Shown here piece after piece: positions 8,569 through 18,004 of a stretch of 64,000 nucleotides of DNA. Made by a program: the position numbers and the translations under genes. The notes beneath the pieces are model-generated. The model was not told the DNA's origin, did not search any database, and saw nothing but the letters and a program-made list of their open reading frames with translations. Source of the stretch: Methanococcoides vulcani. GTDB taxonomy: Archaea; Halobacteriota; Methanosarcinia; Methanosarcinales; Methanosarcinaceae. The DNA lies in the NCBI RefSeq assembly GCF_900111645.1, contig NZ_FOHQ01000008.1:1-64000 (forward strand), read 5' to 3'. How positions within the stretch are numbered: the first letter of the stretch is position 1; each line of letters begins with the position of its first letter.

Positions 8569-10500
8569 TTACTTCTTCAGTTCAGCAATACCCAGGAAAG
8601 CATACTTCGTTTCCAGAGGCACCCCTGTATCTAACGGGTTGATCACCTTTTTGGTAACTTCGATGTTGATATTGCCATCATCGAGCTCTGAATCCCTCAT
8701 GTAATCCATGACCAGTTTGTTGCCAAGTTCTTCTGCATAGGTCACTGCTTCCTTATAGTTGCTCATCTCATCTTTTCCAAGAGGGGAGAAGACTGAAATT
8801 GAGGTTGGTTTAAGGTTGTACTTGGATTCGCCGAAGGTTGCCCGGATGAGGATCTCTATCCTTTTGACCCCTTTTCCTGCAAGAGCGCCTACTGCATTTC
8901 CGACTTCGGCGAGTTCAGGGAGGATTATGTTTGCATCCACGAACTTCTTTATCTCTTCGGTATATGCACGTACAGGTCCTCCAAGGAGCACTACCGGGAC
9001 ATCGACCTTAAATCCTGCAAAGAAATCGCCATCGAGACCTTTTTCGATCTCTTTAGCATCCATGGTTTCCATGAGGTAGGAAAGGAGATTTAATGCCATG
9101 TTCTTTGCTACTTTTCTTTTGATCTCAAGGCAGAGGTCCTTTACCTCCATGTCTGCAAAGATGCACATTTGTTCTGCACCGATAATTGCTGCTTCTGTAT
9201 TCCATTCGTTGTAATCCCCAAGCACATGCAATACGTCGGTCGGTGTAAATCCGATGGCCTGTACAAGTCTTTTTTGTATCAGGCTGTCAAGGAGCATTGG
9301 GGAAGGCATTCTTCTGCTTTCCCAGTGTATTTCGCTGACAGAAACTGGTTCATCCCCGATCCTGTTCAGCAGTTCCTCTTCCCTTTGGGTCAGTTCGATA
9401 GGTTTCTGCTCTGTCCTCACAAAGAATTTCGTTGGCTGGATGTTCTCACCCAGTTGTGTTCTCGAAATTGATTGTCCCTGCTTCAGCTTCTTAATGATAT
9501 TCGGATGCTCTGTAGCTGCAACACACAGCGGAACAACCCTTCTCGGACCTATATTGAGCACATGGTTCATGACCCAGACATGGCTGTCACCACCCATTGC
9601 AGAGGTTTCCATCTTGATAGCTTCCACTTTTGTCTGCCAGCCACCTACAATGGCACCGGAATCAGAGATCTGAGGTAATCCGTTGACAGTCAGAGAAACA
9701 TCAGTACTTGTACCGCCCACGTCGATCACCACGCAGCTTGGTTCCTTTGACAGGTAAGCTGCACCTACAAGGCTGGCGGCAGGTCCTGTAAATATTGATT
9801 CGATAGGATGTTTAAGGGCTTCATTCATTCCCACGATGGAACCATCACATTTCAGCATCATGAGCTTTGCATCTATTCCACGGCGGTTAACCTCAGAAGC
9901 GACTGTGTTCATGAACTGGTTGGCTATTGGTAGCAGCTGGGCGTTCAGGAATGCTGTAATTCCTCTGTCGTATGCACCCAGTGACTGGGAGAGCTCGTGT
10001 CCGCAGATCACAGGCATTCCGGTAAGCTCTGTAATAAGTTCCTTTACCTTCAGTTCGTGTTCGGGGTTCCTGACGCTGAAATAAGATGAAACGGCAAATG
10101 CTGATACTTTGTTCCTTACATTCTGAACGAACTCCTCAACCGAATGAAGATCTAACGGAGCGGTCTCATTACCACCGGTACTGTGTCCGCCTTCCACAGA
10201 GATGTAATACTTGATCGCAGAATTCCTTGGGGAATCTGTTTTTCCTACAAGGATAAGTCCCACTGGGTAGCCGGTCTTTTCCAGAATTGTGTTGGTTGCC
10301 AGGGTCGTGGATACTGACACAAGTTTAACCTGTTTGAGAATAGATTGGTCAAGTCCGTCAAAAGCGTTCTGTATACCGATCAAAAGGTCAGGATAGGTTG
10401 TCCTTGCTTTTATAGAATCGACGATCTTTCCATCCGCGTCGCTGATAAGAACGGCGTCAGTGTAAGTTCCTCCTGCATCAATACCAAGACTGTATTTCAT
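8569..10500 (-). CDS. HyuA-type hydantoinase/oxoprolinase family ATPase (copy 1)
   Basis: 643 residues of the hydantoinase A / acetone carboxylase beta superfamily (ASKHA fold). The N-terminal phosphate loop GIDAGGTYTDAV and the second nucleotide loop VIDVGGTSTDVSL (around residue 265) are intact, and an adenosine-motif LLGGPV lies near 515. Family members use ATP to open or carboxylate small cyclic amides or ketones, usually with a HyuB partner. No HyuB gene is in view, so the substrate cannot be named. It is a tandem paralogue of the next gene upstream (10769-12688), with recognisable identity along the whole length but many substitutions, so this is an old duplication. Confidence 0.8.
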   Translation of the reverse strand: MKYSLGIDAGGTYTDAVLISDADGKIVDSIKARTTYPDLLIGIQNAFDGLDQSILKQVKLVSVSTTLATNTILEKTGYPVGLILVGKTDSPRNSAIKYYISVEGGHSTGGNETAPLDLHSVEEFVQNVRNKVSAFAVSSYFSVRNPEHELKVKELITELTGMPVICGHELSQSLGAYDRGITAFLNAQLLPIANQFMNTVASEVNRRGIDAKLMMLKCDGSIVGMNEALKHPIESIFTGPAASLVGAAYLSKEPSCVVIDVGGTSTDVSLTVNGLPQISDSGAIVGGWQTKVEAIKMETSAMGGDSHVWVMNHVLNIGPRRVVPLCVAATEHPNIIKKLKQGQSISRTQLGENIQPTKFFVRTEQKPIELTQREEELLNRIGDEPVSVSEIHWESRRMPSPMLLDSLIQKRLVQAIGFTPTDVLHVLGDYNEWNTEAAIIGAEQMCIFADMEVKDLCLEIKRKVAKNMALNLLSYLMETMDAKEIEKGLDGDFFAGFKVDVPVVLLGGPVRAYTEEIKKFVDANIILPELAEVGNAVGALAGKGVKRIEILIRATFGESKYNLKPTSISVFSPLGKDEMSNYKEAVTYAEELGNKLVMDYMRDSELDDGNINIEVTKKVINPLDTGVPLETKYAFLGIAELKK

Positions 10501-10681
10501 GATCTTATTCCTTTATAGTGAATTTGATTTGGTGTTTGCTTAACAGTGATCTGCTTGCCAGTATCACATAAAGCGCAGTTTCCACGTTTTAATTAATATT
10601 AGAATCGTTAATTAGAACATTAGGATATGTTACTTCCATATGAACATTCTGATTTTATTACGGATTGTAAGAAGTTCGATG

Positions 10682-10768
10682 TTACTCGAACTTGCTTGCG
10701 ATCTCTTCTTTCAGCTTGTCATAGGTTATCCAGACAAGCTGTGGACCACTTTTGATCCTTGTTAATTC
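10682..10768 (-). other. In-frame open tail after the stop of HyuA copy 2
   Basis: Immediately after the TGA of the 10769-12688 gene the same frame stays open for 28 codons to a TAA at 10682-10684. The encoded peptide has a coding-like composition (includes GPQLVWITYDKLKEE). There is no ATG, GTG or TTG in this frame, so it is not a separate gene. It could be a former C-terminal extension cut off by a nonsense change. Paralogue copy 1 has no such tail. The rest of 10501-10768 holds the promoter region of copy 1 and nothing else recognisable. Confidence 0.4.
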
Positions 10769-12688
10769 TCAGATATCTCTCTTCGGCGTCCCTATTCCCA
10801 CGAAAACAAGCTTTGTTTCCAGTGGCAGGCTATCACCAAACATTGAAATATCGTTCCTTGTTACGTCTATGCGCACATCCTCCGCATCCAGGCCGGCTTC
10901 TTTCATGTAACCGAGAACAAGTTCTCTACCATGCTGATCGGCATATTCAAGAGCTTCAGGATGGGTCATGAAGACCTTTCGTTCACCTTGCACGAACACG
11001 ATATTACTTATCTTCGATTTCTTTCTTACATTCTTTATAAGTATCTCGATCCTCTTGATACCTTTTCCTACAAGTGCTCCCACTGCATTGCCCACTTCGG
11101 AATGTTCCGGAAGTATAACATCTGCATCGATCAGTTTTCTTACATCTTCCACATAAGCACTTACAGGCCCGCCGAGGAGTACTACAGGAACGTCAAGCTT
11201 GAACCTGGTATGATAATCACCTTCAATGACCTTCCTGATCTCATCAGGATGTACATCTTCCAGAAGATAGGACATAAGGTAGATGGCCATATTCTTGGCA
11301 ACTTCATTTTTGACCTGCTGGCAGAATTCTATCTTGTTCTGATGTGTCATGCGTCCAAGTATGGTAGCAGCAGTGTTTGAAGCTTCAGCATTCCATTCAT
11401 TGTAGTCCCCGAGCACATGCAGTGCATCAGTTGGAGTAAATCCGATAGCCTGTACAAGCCTTTTCTGAATGAGCAGGTCCAGGAAGACCGGTGAGGGAAG
11501 TTTGTCCAGGAAAATGCCATTTATGGAAACGGGTTCATCTCCGATCCTGTCATAGATCTCCTGTTCAGATGCGCTCAATTCGGATGTGGGCTCCTTTCCT
11601 GAACGAATAAAGAATTTAGTGGGCTGTATATTATCGCTCAGGAGCATTTTTGAGGGCACTCTTGCCATCTTAAGCTTTTCAAGTATCGAAGGGAACTTTG
11701 TTGCAGCAACACATAGTGGGACCACCCTTCTTGGGCCTATATTTGGTTTCTGGTTCTTGATCCAGATATGGCTATCCCCGCCCATTGCAGAGGTTTCCAT
11801 GCGAATGGCCTTGACCTTTGTCTGCCAGCCGCCGACCACCGCTCCCTCATCACAGAGTTCCGGCAGTTCATTTTCTATCATGGATACATCTGTACTTGTA
11901 CCTCCGACATCAATGACCGTACAGGTCTTTGATCTGCTAAGGTAGGCTGCACCGACAAGACTTGCTGCGGGACCTGAGAAGATGGATTCAATAGGTTTTT
12001 CTTTTGCTTCATCGATACCGACCACGGAACCGTCACATTTGAGCATAAGAAGTCTTGCGTTTATGTTCCTTCTGTCCATTTCGCCGATGATCGTCTCTAT
12101 GAAATGATCTGTTATTGGGATCAGTTGTGCGTTAAGGTATGCTGTGATACCACGGTTGTAAGCACCAAGATCCTGAGAAAGCTCATGTCCGCAAACAGTT
12201 GGAAGTCCTGTCATGTCTTTGATCAGTTCCTTGATCTGGAGCTCATGTTCAGGATTGCGTATGCTGAAGTAAGATGAAACTGCAAAGGCCGAGACCTCAT
12301 CTTTGTTCTGGAGAATGAATTCCCTGACAGCTTCAATGTCCAGTTTACCTATTTCCTCTCCGCTGGGACCATGACCGCCTTCGACAACAATATAGTTCTT
12401 TATGGAATGATTTTCCGGTATTACATAATCCCCTGCCATGATAAGTGCAACAGAATAGCCGGTACCTTCAAGGATGGTGTTTGTGGAAAGTGTGGTGGAT
12501 ACGGAGACCAGTTTTATGTCCTGAAGGTAATTCTGATCCACTCCGTCAAGTGCGTTTTTTATTCCTTCCAGAAGGTTCGGGTAGGTGGTAAGCGCTTTGT
12601 TCGAGTCAATGATCTCGCCATCCGAATCCCTTATTATTACCGCATCAGTGTAAGTACCACCTGCGTCAATACCCATGCTGTATTGCAT
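10769..12688 (-). CDS. HyuA-type hydantoinase/oxoprolinase family ATPase (copy 2)
   Basis: 639 residues, the tandem paralogue of 8569-10500. Nucleotide-binding loops GIDAGGTYTDAV at residues 5-16 and VIDVGGTSTDVS near 265 are conserved, as is LLGGPV near 510. The conserved block METSAMGGDSH follows the second loop. It belongs to the ATP-dependent hydantoinase/oxoprolinase A superfamily; the reaction and substrate are unknown and no B subunit is adjacent. The 268 bases to copy 1 suggest separate promoters. The conserved loops in both copies suggest that both are functional. Confidence 0.8.
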   Translation of the reverse strand: MQYSMGIDAGGTYTDAVIIRDSDGEIIDSNKALTTYPNLLEGIKNALDGVDQNYLQDIKLVSVSTTLSTNTILEGTGYSVALIMAGDYVIPENHSIKNYIVVEGGHGPSGEEIGKLDIEAVREFILQNKDEVSAFAVSSYFSIRNPEHELQIKELIKDMTGLPTVCGHELSQDLGAYNRGITAYLNAQLIPITDHFIETIIGEMDRRNINARLLMLKCDGSVVGIDEAKEKPIESIFSGPAASLVGAAYLSRSKTCTVIDVGGTSTDVSMIENELPELCDEGAVVGGWQTKVKAIRMETSAMGGDSHIWIKNQKPNIGPRRVVPLCVAATKFPSILEKLKMARVPSKMLLSDNIQPTKFFIRSGKEPTSELSASEQEIYDRIGDEPVSINGIFLDKLPSPVFLDLLIQKRLVQAIGFTPTDALHVLGDYNEWNAEASNTAATILGRMTHQNKIEFCQQVKNEVAKNMAIYLMSYLLEDVHPDEIRKVIEGDYHTRFKLDVPVVLLGGPVSAYVEDVRKLIDADVILPEHSEVGNAVGALVGKGIKRIEILIKNVRKKSKISNIVFVQGERKVFMTHPEALEYADQHGRELVLGYMKEAGLDAEDVRIDVTRNDISMFGDSLPLETKLVFVGIGTPKRDI

Positions 12689-12854
12689 CTTTTATCACTC
12701 CTTTAACTCCAAATATCAGACTCTGCTTTGCATGAAGGATATAGCATAAAACGAATCAGGGATCTTCTCCCTAATATAGATGGTTTGGAATCGTATATAA
12801 GAGTTGTGTGAAATATGCGCAAAACCTATTCTTTAACTTATAGTTTTGGCAGGA

Positions 12855-13457
12855 TCAAAGTTCAGATTCACGAAACGTGCCTTTTACCACTATAAGTTCT
12901 TCAAAGAAGCAGTTATCACTATCACAGGTCTCAACTTTAAATCCGCAGGCTTTCATGCGTTCCTTTACCTGCTCGATACCTGTAAGTGAAGATATGAGGA
13001 TAAGCACCATTCCGTTATTGTTAAGATATTCCGGAACCTCATCAATGAAACGATTTACTGCATCCCTGCCATCAGGTCCGCCATCGAAAGCATAATTTAG
13101 CCATCCTGGAACCTTCTCATCTTCTGATGTGGGGAGGTAGGGTGGATTGAACAGGATAAGGTCGAACATAGTTCCGTGCTTAAAGCAAGTGAACATATCT
13201 GTCCTGATGACCTCGACACCGCTCGCCCTTGCACAAGTGGCAGCAATAGGGCTTATCTCAGTGGCAATAAGGTCAACATCGACGTTCTCCTGAAGGACTG
13301 CTGAAACAAAACCGGTGCCAGCTCCGACCTCAAGCACTTTCATGCCTTCCTTTGCATTATCAATGGCAACGTCAGCAAGCAAATAGGAATCCTCGGCGGG
13401 GTCGTAGACCTGCTCATCAAGGTTTATGTTTGCATTCCTGTAGGTGATCGTTACCAT
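12855..13457 (-). CDS. HemK2/Mtq2-like protein glutamine methyltransferase
   Basis: 200-residue class I SAM methyltransferase. It has the SAM loop VLEVGAGTGFVS near residue 40 and the NPPY motif (LILFNPPYLPTSEDE, near 105) that positions an amide substrate. The short length without the N-terminal PrmC helper domain matches the archaeal/eukaryal HemK2 group, which methylates the GGQ glutamine of the class I release factor. It starts five bases after the ksgA stop, so it is co-transcribed with the translation-related cluster upstream. Confidence 0.85.
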   Translation of the reverse strand: MVTITYRNANINLDEQVYDPAEDSYLLADVAIDNAKEGMKVLEVGAGTGFVSAVLQENVDVDLIATEISPIAATCARASGVEVIRTDMFTCFKHGTMFDLILFNPPYLPTSEDEKVPGWLNYAFDGGPDGRDAVNRFIDEVPEYLNNNGMVLILISSLTGIEQVKERMKACGFKVETCDSDNCFFEELIVVKGTFRESEL

Positions 13458-13462
13458 GGTCT

Positions 13463-14275
13463 TTACATCGAGTTCTTCATTCTGCAGATATGATTTGCAA
13501 TGTCGGCCAGTTCATGGGGTTCAAGGTTCTCGGCACGCTTGTTCATCTGCTCCTCTGGCAGTTCATCAACTATCTGCTTGATGTTCGGAACCTTTAGTAA
13601 ATGATTACCTTTGATAATTGCGTTCCTGAGCTTTTTACGCCTTTGAAGGAAACCGGCTGTGACAAGATTCAGGAAAAATTCGGGATCATCAACCTGAAAT
13701 GGTGATGGGCGGGGAACAACTTTGACAACGGCAGACCATACTTCCGGAGGTGGTGAGAATGCTGAAGGGGGGATCTTCATGATAATGGAGGCATCAGCAA
13801 AATAGTAGGTGTTCACTGAGAGCCTGCTGTAGTCCTCGGTATTGGCTTCTGCAACCATGCGCTGTGCGAACTCATACTGATACATCAGTACGCCCAGTTC
13901 AAAGTCATGTTCGAAGAGCTTGAATGTAATTGGCGAGGATATCGAATATGGGAGGTTTGCCACAACTTTGTTGAACTCTGGTATATCGACCTTTAGAACA
14001 TCCCCATGTATGATCTCGATCTTCTCGTTGTCGGAGAATCGGTCATGAAGGACATCAACAAGCTGGGGGTCAAGTTCTATGACTATGACCTTTCCTGCTT
14101 TTTCCAAAAGCCTTTCTGTAAGATTGCCGATACCGCCCCCGATCTCGAGCACAACGTCGTCCTCGCAGATGTTGGCCTCTTCGGTAATAGAATCAAGAAT
14201 TCGTTCGTCGATCAAAAAATGTTGGTCATGGTATCCGCCCTGGATGCCATATTTCTGAAGAAGTTTTCTTACCAA
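13463..14275 (-). CDS. rsmA: 16S rRNA dimethyladenosine transferase (KsgA/Dim1)
   Basis: 270 residues. SAM-binding loop EIGGGIGNLTERL near residue 45, acidic IELD at the end of strand 2, and the catalytic NLPYSISSP motif near 110. The C-terminal RRKKLRNAI helix is typical of the family. It dimethylates two adjacent adenosines near the 3' end of 16S rRNA. The start appears to be TTG 14275, about nine bases after AGGTG; there is no ATG nearby. It follows the DUF655 gene by 17 bases. Confidence 0.94.
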   Translation of the reverse strand: MVRKLLQKYGIQGGYHDQHFLIDERILDSITEEANICEDDVVLEIGGGIGNLTERLLEKAGKVIVIELDPQLVDVLHDRFSDNEKIEIIHGDVLKVDIPEFNKVVANLPYSISSPITFKLFEHDFELGVLMYQYEFAQRMVAEANTEDYSRLSVNTYYFADASIIMKIPPSAFSPPPEVWSAVVKVVPRPSPFQVDDPEFFLNLVTAGFLQRRKKLRNAIIKGNHLLKVPNIKQIVDELPEEQMNKRAENLEPHELADIANHICRMKNSM

Positions 14276-14292
14276 GGCGATGACACCTGTCT

Positions 14293-14889
14293 TTAATCAT
14301 TTTTTGGACGATGCATTGGTACTGTAAAGAGCCTGTATTTGATATTGTCATCTTTAAGCTCTTCAAGTATACGGTTAACAATGACCTTTTCAGGAGTATG
14401 TACTCCTCCGACACGGTCATGCAGGTCCTTCAGGTTCTTGAACTCGCCTCTCTTGCGCTCATCGATGATAGCCCACATGAGCTTCTTACCGATACCAGGC
14501 AGGAGCTCCAGCATATGCAGCCTTGTTGTTATCGGATGTGCATCGTTGAAGAATTTGACGAACTTTTCTTCCTGATGGCTGACACATTCCTCAAGTACAT
14601 GAGGCAGCTCAAGCTGTGCACCATGGCTCAGTTCCGGATAGTGTATCCTGTGCTTTACATGATCGATCTCATCTCTGTCCCCGTCACCAATGTAGACGCG
14701 GGACTGTATCTGTGGATTTGCTCCTTCTTTTGGAACAAGCTCCATAAGTACAAAGTGCTTATCACCAACTGCTTGGACCAGAGGTTTCTTCTGGTATGCC
14801 GGACGCTTGTCTGTTGTACTGCCATAAGGTAGGTAGTCAAGGACCCATGCGTAATCCTCTTTCTCAGGTGGTGTTCCCCTCTTTCTCAT
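14293..14889 (-). CDS. DUF655 family protein with helix-hairpin-helix
   Basis: 198 residues. The N-terminal half (DYAWVLDYLPYG, then RVYIGDGDRDEIDHVK) is the DUF655 signature, and a helix-hairpin-helix near 130-150 (MLELLPGIGKKLMWAI) suggests nucleic-acid binding. ATG 14889 is preceded by GGGAGGAT at ideal spacing; the longer upstream frame is not needed. This gene is routinely found between rpoF and ksgA in Euryarchaeota, as here. The function is not established; a role in RNA or ribosome biogenesis is inferred from context only. Confidence 0.88.
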   Translation of the reverse strand: MRKRGTPPEKEDYAWVLDYLPYGSTTDKRPAYQKKPLVQAVGDKHFVLMELVPKEGANPQIQSRVYIGDGDRDEIDHVKHRIHYPELSHGAQLELPHVLEECVSHQEEKFVKFFNDAHPITTRLHMLELLPGIGKKLMWAIIDERKRGEFKNLKDLHDRVGGVHTPEKVIVNRILEELKDDNIKYRLFTVPMHRPKND

Positions 14890-14965
14890 AGTATCCTCCC
14901 GTATGTTGTGCATCGGTGATGAAACTTACTGTCTCCATTAAAAAAAGTAAAGTATGAGATATAAA

Positions 14966-15319
14966 TTATTCCATTGACTCAAGTACTAGATTAAGCATCG
15001 TATCCAGCTCTTCTTCGGTCAAAGTGAATCTCTCTTTTGCATAAAGTGCCCTGAGCTCATCCCTGCTCTGAGGCATGATATCGGCGATATGGATTGCGAT
15101 CTCAGGTTTCATCTTCTCCAGTTCAAGAAGTTTGCCCACAAGTTCTCTGGACTTTTCGGCACTGATCTTTGCGAACATGTCTGCATGGTTTATGGCCTTG
15201 CGCAGCTCATATCCCAGTTCTTCGCCACGTTCCGTGCGCTCTTCCATTATCTCGTTAAGTATTTCCTTGACTTCGGGAACAGTCAATAACTCTTCACTCT
15301 GAACTTGTTTGACTATCAT
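14966..15319 (-). CDS. rpoF: DNA-directed RNA polymerase subunit F (Rpo4)
   Basis: 117 residues, normal for archaeal Rpo4. The N-terminal SEELLTVPEVKEIL and the C-terminal HRDC-like helical segment with LTEEELDTMLNLVLE fit the family. Rpo4 pairs with Rpo7 to form the polymerase stalk, which binds nascent RNA and helps promoter opening. It sits between ribosomal protein L21e and DUF655, the standard archaeal order. The spacer before it (15320-15472) contains two hairpins listed separately. Confidence 0.93.
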   Translation of the reverse strand: MIVKQVQSEELLTVPEVKEILNEIMEERTERGEELGYELRKAINHADMFAKISAEKSRELVGKLLELEKMKPEIAIHIADIMPQSRDELRALYAKERFTLTEEELDTMLNLVLESME

Positions 15320-15397
15320 TAAAATACACTCTTTGAAATTAAGTATAGTTTACCGTTTTGAGGGCCACACAGTTGTAGCAGACGTAATCTTTCAGAT

Positions 15398-15429
15398 AGG
15401 TGTTGATATAGATATATCTATCGACACCT
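15398..15429 (-). repeat. Imperfect palindrome in the rpl21e-rpoF spacer
   Basis: AGGTGT...ACACCT arms flank an AT-rich palindromic core (GATAGATATATCTAT) with one mismatch and a two-base bulge. It lies between the first hairpin after the L21e stop and the rpoF start, so it would form in the 5' leader of rpoF mRNA. It could be a transcript-processing or regulatory structure; no protein binding site is recognised. Confidence 0.45.
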
Positions 15430-15442
15430 GAATGTGTCAGTG

Positions 15443-15464
15443 TCCAGACTATTGCTAGTCTGGA
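15443..15464 (-). terminator. Perfect 9-bp hairpin just after rpl21e
   Basis: TCCAGACTA, a GCAA tetraloop on the transcribed strand, then TAGTCTGGA. It begins nine bases after the L21e stop codon. There is no U-run after it, so it may be a processing or mRNA-stability hairpin that separates the L21e and rpoF cistrons rather than a terminator. Confidence 0.5.
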
Positions 15465-15472
15465 GCATGAAC

Positions 15473-15769
15473 TTAGTTGTATTTCTGTGGTTTCAGGTGC
15501 TGTGGCAGGGAAATGACCTCTTTCATGGCATTTCCATCCCTGACCTGTAAAAGGTAAGCTCTTCCGCGCTGTCCAAGTACCTTACCGGTCTTTCCCTGGA
15601 ACTTTGCGTTTGGCATTCCCTTCTGTATGCTTGGGTCGATATCGATGTGGACCATCTGTCCGTCTTCGAATTCCTGAATTGCCTTGCTTACAGGAGAGAG
15701 TCCCCTTTCCCTAACAGTTTTCTTCAATTTGTACCTAGTACAGCTTCTTTCACCATGTGATGTTGGCAT
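15473..15769 (-). CDS. rpl21e: Ribosomal protein L21e
   Basis: 98 residues, standard for archaeal L21e. It starts [14 protein letters not shown] and contains the [18 protein letters not shown]3-like core. ATG 15769 follows GGAGG by six bases. The longer open frame extending upstream overlaps pus10 and is not real. It is a large-subunit protein of archaea and eukaryotes and sits 65 bases after pus10. Confidence 0.95.
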   Translation of the reverse strand: MPTSHGERSCTRYKLKKTVRERGLSPVSKAIQEFEDGQMVHIDIDPSIQKGMPNAKFQGKTGKVLGQRGRAYLLQVRDGNAMKEVISLPQHLKPQKYN

Positions 15770-15834
15770 TATTTTCCTCCGTTGTTCAGGTCGTGGATAA
15801 GACCTATATTTGATAAATCTGATGGTTTGCCGAC

Positions 15835-17127
15835 TTAAATGTCGACGCCGATGACGTCCAGCTCGGCAACGGTAGCCTGTGTACCGATGAGCCCTGTAAG
15901 GCTTGGTACTGTCCTTCCTTCGTCGCTGGATATCAGTTCTTTGACATAGAGGCCACCCTCGCAATGAACTTCGATCATTGCATAGTCCTCGGTCAGTTCG
16001 TTAAGCTTTATGTCATGGACGGTTCGCTTACGTACCAGATCAGCCCTTCTGTGGGATACACGCTGTGGTGTTCTCTGGCCGATCTGTGCACCAATGAGAT
16101 CATTGATGGCCGATCTGAGTTTCTCCTCTGGAATTTGCTCTTTGAATGTAACTTTAAGGTTATAAACTTTATCCGCCTTTGAGCTCTTGAGAGCCTCGAT
16201 AGTGGCCTTTGGTGTAAAAGTAAGACCAATTACTTCGATCTTGCCTGCAGCACGATCATTGATCTCTTTTTCAACTTTCTTAAGGTCACATGTTCGAAGT
16301 AGTGGTTCTACAGCCTCTACAACGAAAGGTCTTCCGGTACCGAGCATCAGGGCATCGATATCCTCACGGCCTGCACCATGGAACTTCGTGTCAGTGCAGC
16401 GCAGTGCTTCGATAACAGGGTCCTTGGTAAGCTCATCAACTGATTCGGGATACTGCTTTCCGGTGAAGTTGCATGCCTCGCACCCCTTTCCCTTGCATGA
16501 CCGGCATGGCCAGCGTGTCTGCGGAATGGTTCGCACAAGTTTCCTGTACCTTCCAAGGATATAGACCGAGCGCACCTGAAGAATGACCTCTTCGTTAGCA
16601 ATGTCAAGTGTCACGAGTATGTCCGGGGTCTCAAGCTCTACATCTTTATTTGTCCGTTTTGCAATGAGCTTCCCTACTTCACGGTTAAGCTCGGACTTGA
16701 ACTGTTCTGCATGAGTAGTTTCGGACTCTGTCCAGAGTATCTCCTCGTTCTCGCTCAGGAGTCCGCTCATCTTTGTTCCCACAAGGAAAGTGGAATATTC
16801 ATAATCCTTAAGTGCGATCTCAGCTCTTTCAGCCCAATCGTCCAGCTTCTCAAAAAGTCCCAGGCATACCCAGCATTTTTCATCTTCGCCTTCCATTTTC
16901 AATGACTTGCGGGCGTTAACACTTGAGCTACTCAACTCTTCCAGTATCTCCTTGTCGCCTTCATCCTTGTTCAGGCGGTCGCCTTCCATAGCTAGTGAGA
17001 GCTTTACGGCACGTCCTCTTTCATCATTGGTCAATCCGGTGGAGAGCTTTGCGAACTGTCTTCCCATACAGTGGTCACATATGGGTCCTTCCTGGATGAT
17101 CTTCTTTGCAGTATCGAGTATGTTCAC
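15835..17127 (-). CDS. pus10: tRNA pseudouridine synthase Pus10
   Basis: 430 residues. The N-terminal THUMP-like/zinc region has two Cys pairs (CDHC near residue 17 and CWVC near 85). The catalytic domain contains the [21 protein letters not shown] motif with the nucleophilic Asp, and an additional CRSC...CEAC pair near 210-216. It makes pseudouridine 54 and 55 in archaeal tRNA. It starts with GTG 17127 after AAGGA. The next gene upstream is TrmY, which methylates pseudouridine 54, so product and consumer are adjacent. Confidence 0.93.
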   Translation of the reverse strand: MNILDTAKKIIQEGPICDHCMGRQFAKLSTGLTNDERGRAVKLSLAMEGDRLNKDEGDKEILEELSSSSVNARKSLKMEGEDEKCWVCLGLFEKLDDWAERAEIALKDYEYSTFLVGTKMSGLLSENEEILWTESETTHAEQFKSELNREVGKLIAKRTNKDVELETPDILVTLDIANEEVILQVRSVYILGRYRKLVRTIPQTRWPCRSCKGKGCEACNFTGKQYPESVDELTKDPVIEALRCTDTKFHGAGREDIDALMLGTGRPFVVEAVEPLLRTCDLKKVEKEINDRAAGKIEVIGLTFTPKATIEALKSSKADKVYNLKVTFKEQIPEEKLRSAINDLIGAQIGQRTPQRVSHRRADLVRKRTVHDIKLNELTEDYAMIEVHCEGGLYVKELISSDEGRTVPSLTGLIGTQATVAELDVIGVDI

Positions 17128-17157
17128 CTGGTCACTTCCTTCTTCCTGTTCCTTATA

Positions 17158-17766
17158 TTATTGGACCTTTCCTGCAATTGTCCTGTCGATCTCATTGTTG
17201 ATCAGTATTATACAGTGGTCTGCATGTAGTGGTATTGGGCCAAGGGAGATATTCTGTGCTCCCTGTTCATTTATCATTTGTTCTTCCTCTTCAGTGACGC
17301 CCATATGGTCACCGAGAATGAACACAGCATTGTCGGTAAGGTCGGAAACTTCGCGTATATCTTCACCATCTTCATGTAAGTAGATAAACCTGCGTCCTGC
17401 TTCCCTGAACTCGGACAGGAGGGTGTCAAGGCCACCCCTTCTCATGAAAACTCCGGGTGTAGAGCGTATTTCCCATTCTCCTGCTGTTTTCTGGAGTGCT
17501 TTCTTGATAAGTGAACCTGCACTTCTCTCATCCGGGTTCAGGTATCTGATATGCTCTCCGTCAAAACGGACTATCTTTCCGGGATCCGGTTCTCCAAGCA
17601 GTACCAGATGAACCTGAACATCCCTTCTCAGATCATGGGATAAGAACAATGATGAGTTTATGCATCTGCAAAGGATATCCATGCGACCGGCTGCTCCGGG
17701 CATGTCATTGAGGGAAAAGTCGCCTGTTGTCAAAGCTTTATGGGCAATTATCACAAAATCTCGCAT
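17158..17766 (-). CDS. trmY: tRNA (pseudouridine54-N1)-methyltransferase TrmY
   Basis: 202 residues of the SPOUT class. The C-terminal knot segment is visible (VFILGDHMGVTEEEE followed by ISLGPIPLHADHCIILINNEID). TrmY converts the pseudouridine made by Pus10 at tRNA position 54 to N1-methylpseudouridine. Only 30 bases separate it from pus10, supporting co-transcription of the two sequential T-loop modification enzymes. Confidence 0.92.
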   Translation of the reverse strand: MRDFVIIAHKALTTGDFSLNDMPGAAGRMDILCRCINSSLFLSHDLRRDVQVHLVLLGEPDPGKIVRFDGEHIRYLNPDERSAGSLIKKALQKTAGEWEIRSTPGVFMRRGGLDTLLSEFREAGRRFIYLHEDGEDIREVSDLTDNAVFILGDHMGVTEEEEQMINEQGAQNISLGPIPLHADHCIILINNEIDRTIAGKVQ

Positions 17767-18004
17767 ATTTTAGTATCCTGTCTTGTTTTTTGGTGATAAC
17801 CATGTTTTATTAGATTAAATATATCCTTAGATAACACAAATACTTTTTTTATTTAGTTAATGTGTATTCCGGAATGGTTCTTAATAAGGAATATAGGATA
17901 AAAACATATCTACTCTGATCAACATTACTGGCTGGAAATTGCTGACAATTAACATCTATTGAAAGCCTTCATTGTGATGAACAACAAATAAAAAAAGAAG
18001 GCGA

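Noticed and set aside
8569-12688. The two HyuA genes as an assembly duplication
   Set aside because: The copies differ at very many positions in both DNA and protein.
15473-15964. Longer L21e ORF
   Set aside because: The extension overlaps pus10; ATG 15769 has a strong GGAGG and the correct family start.
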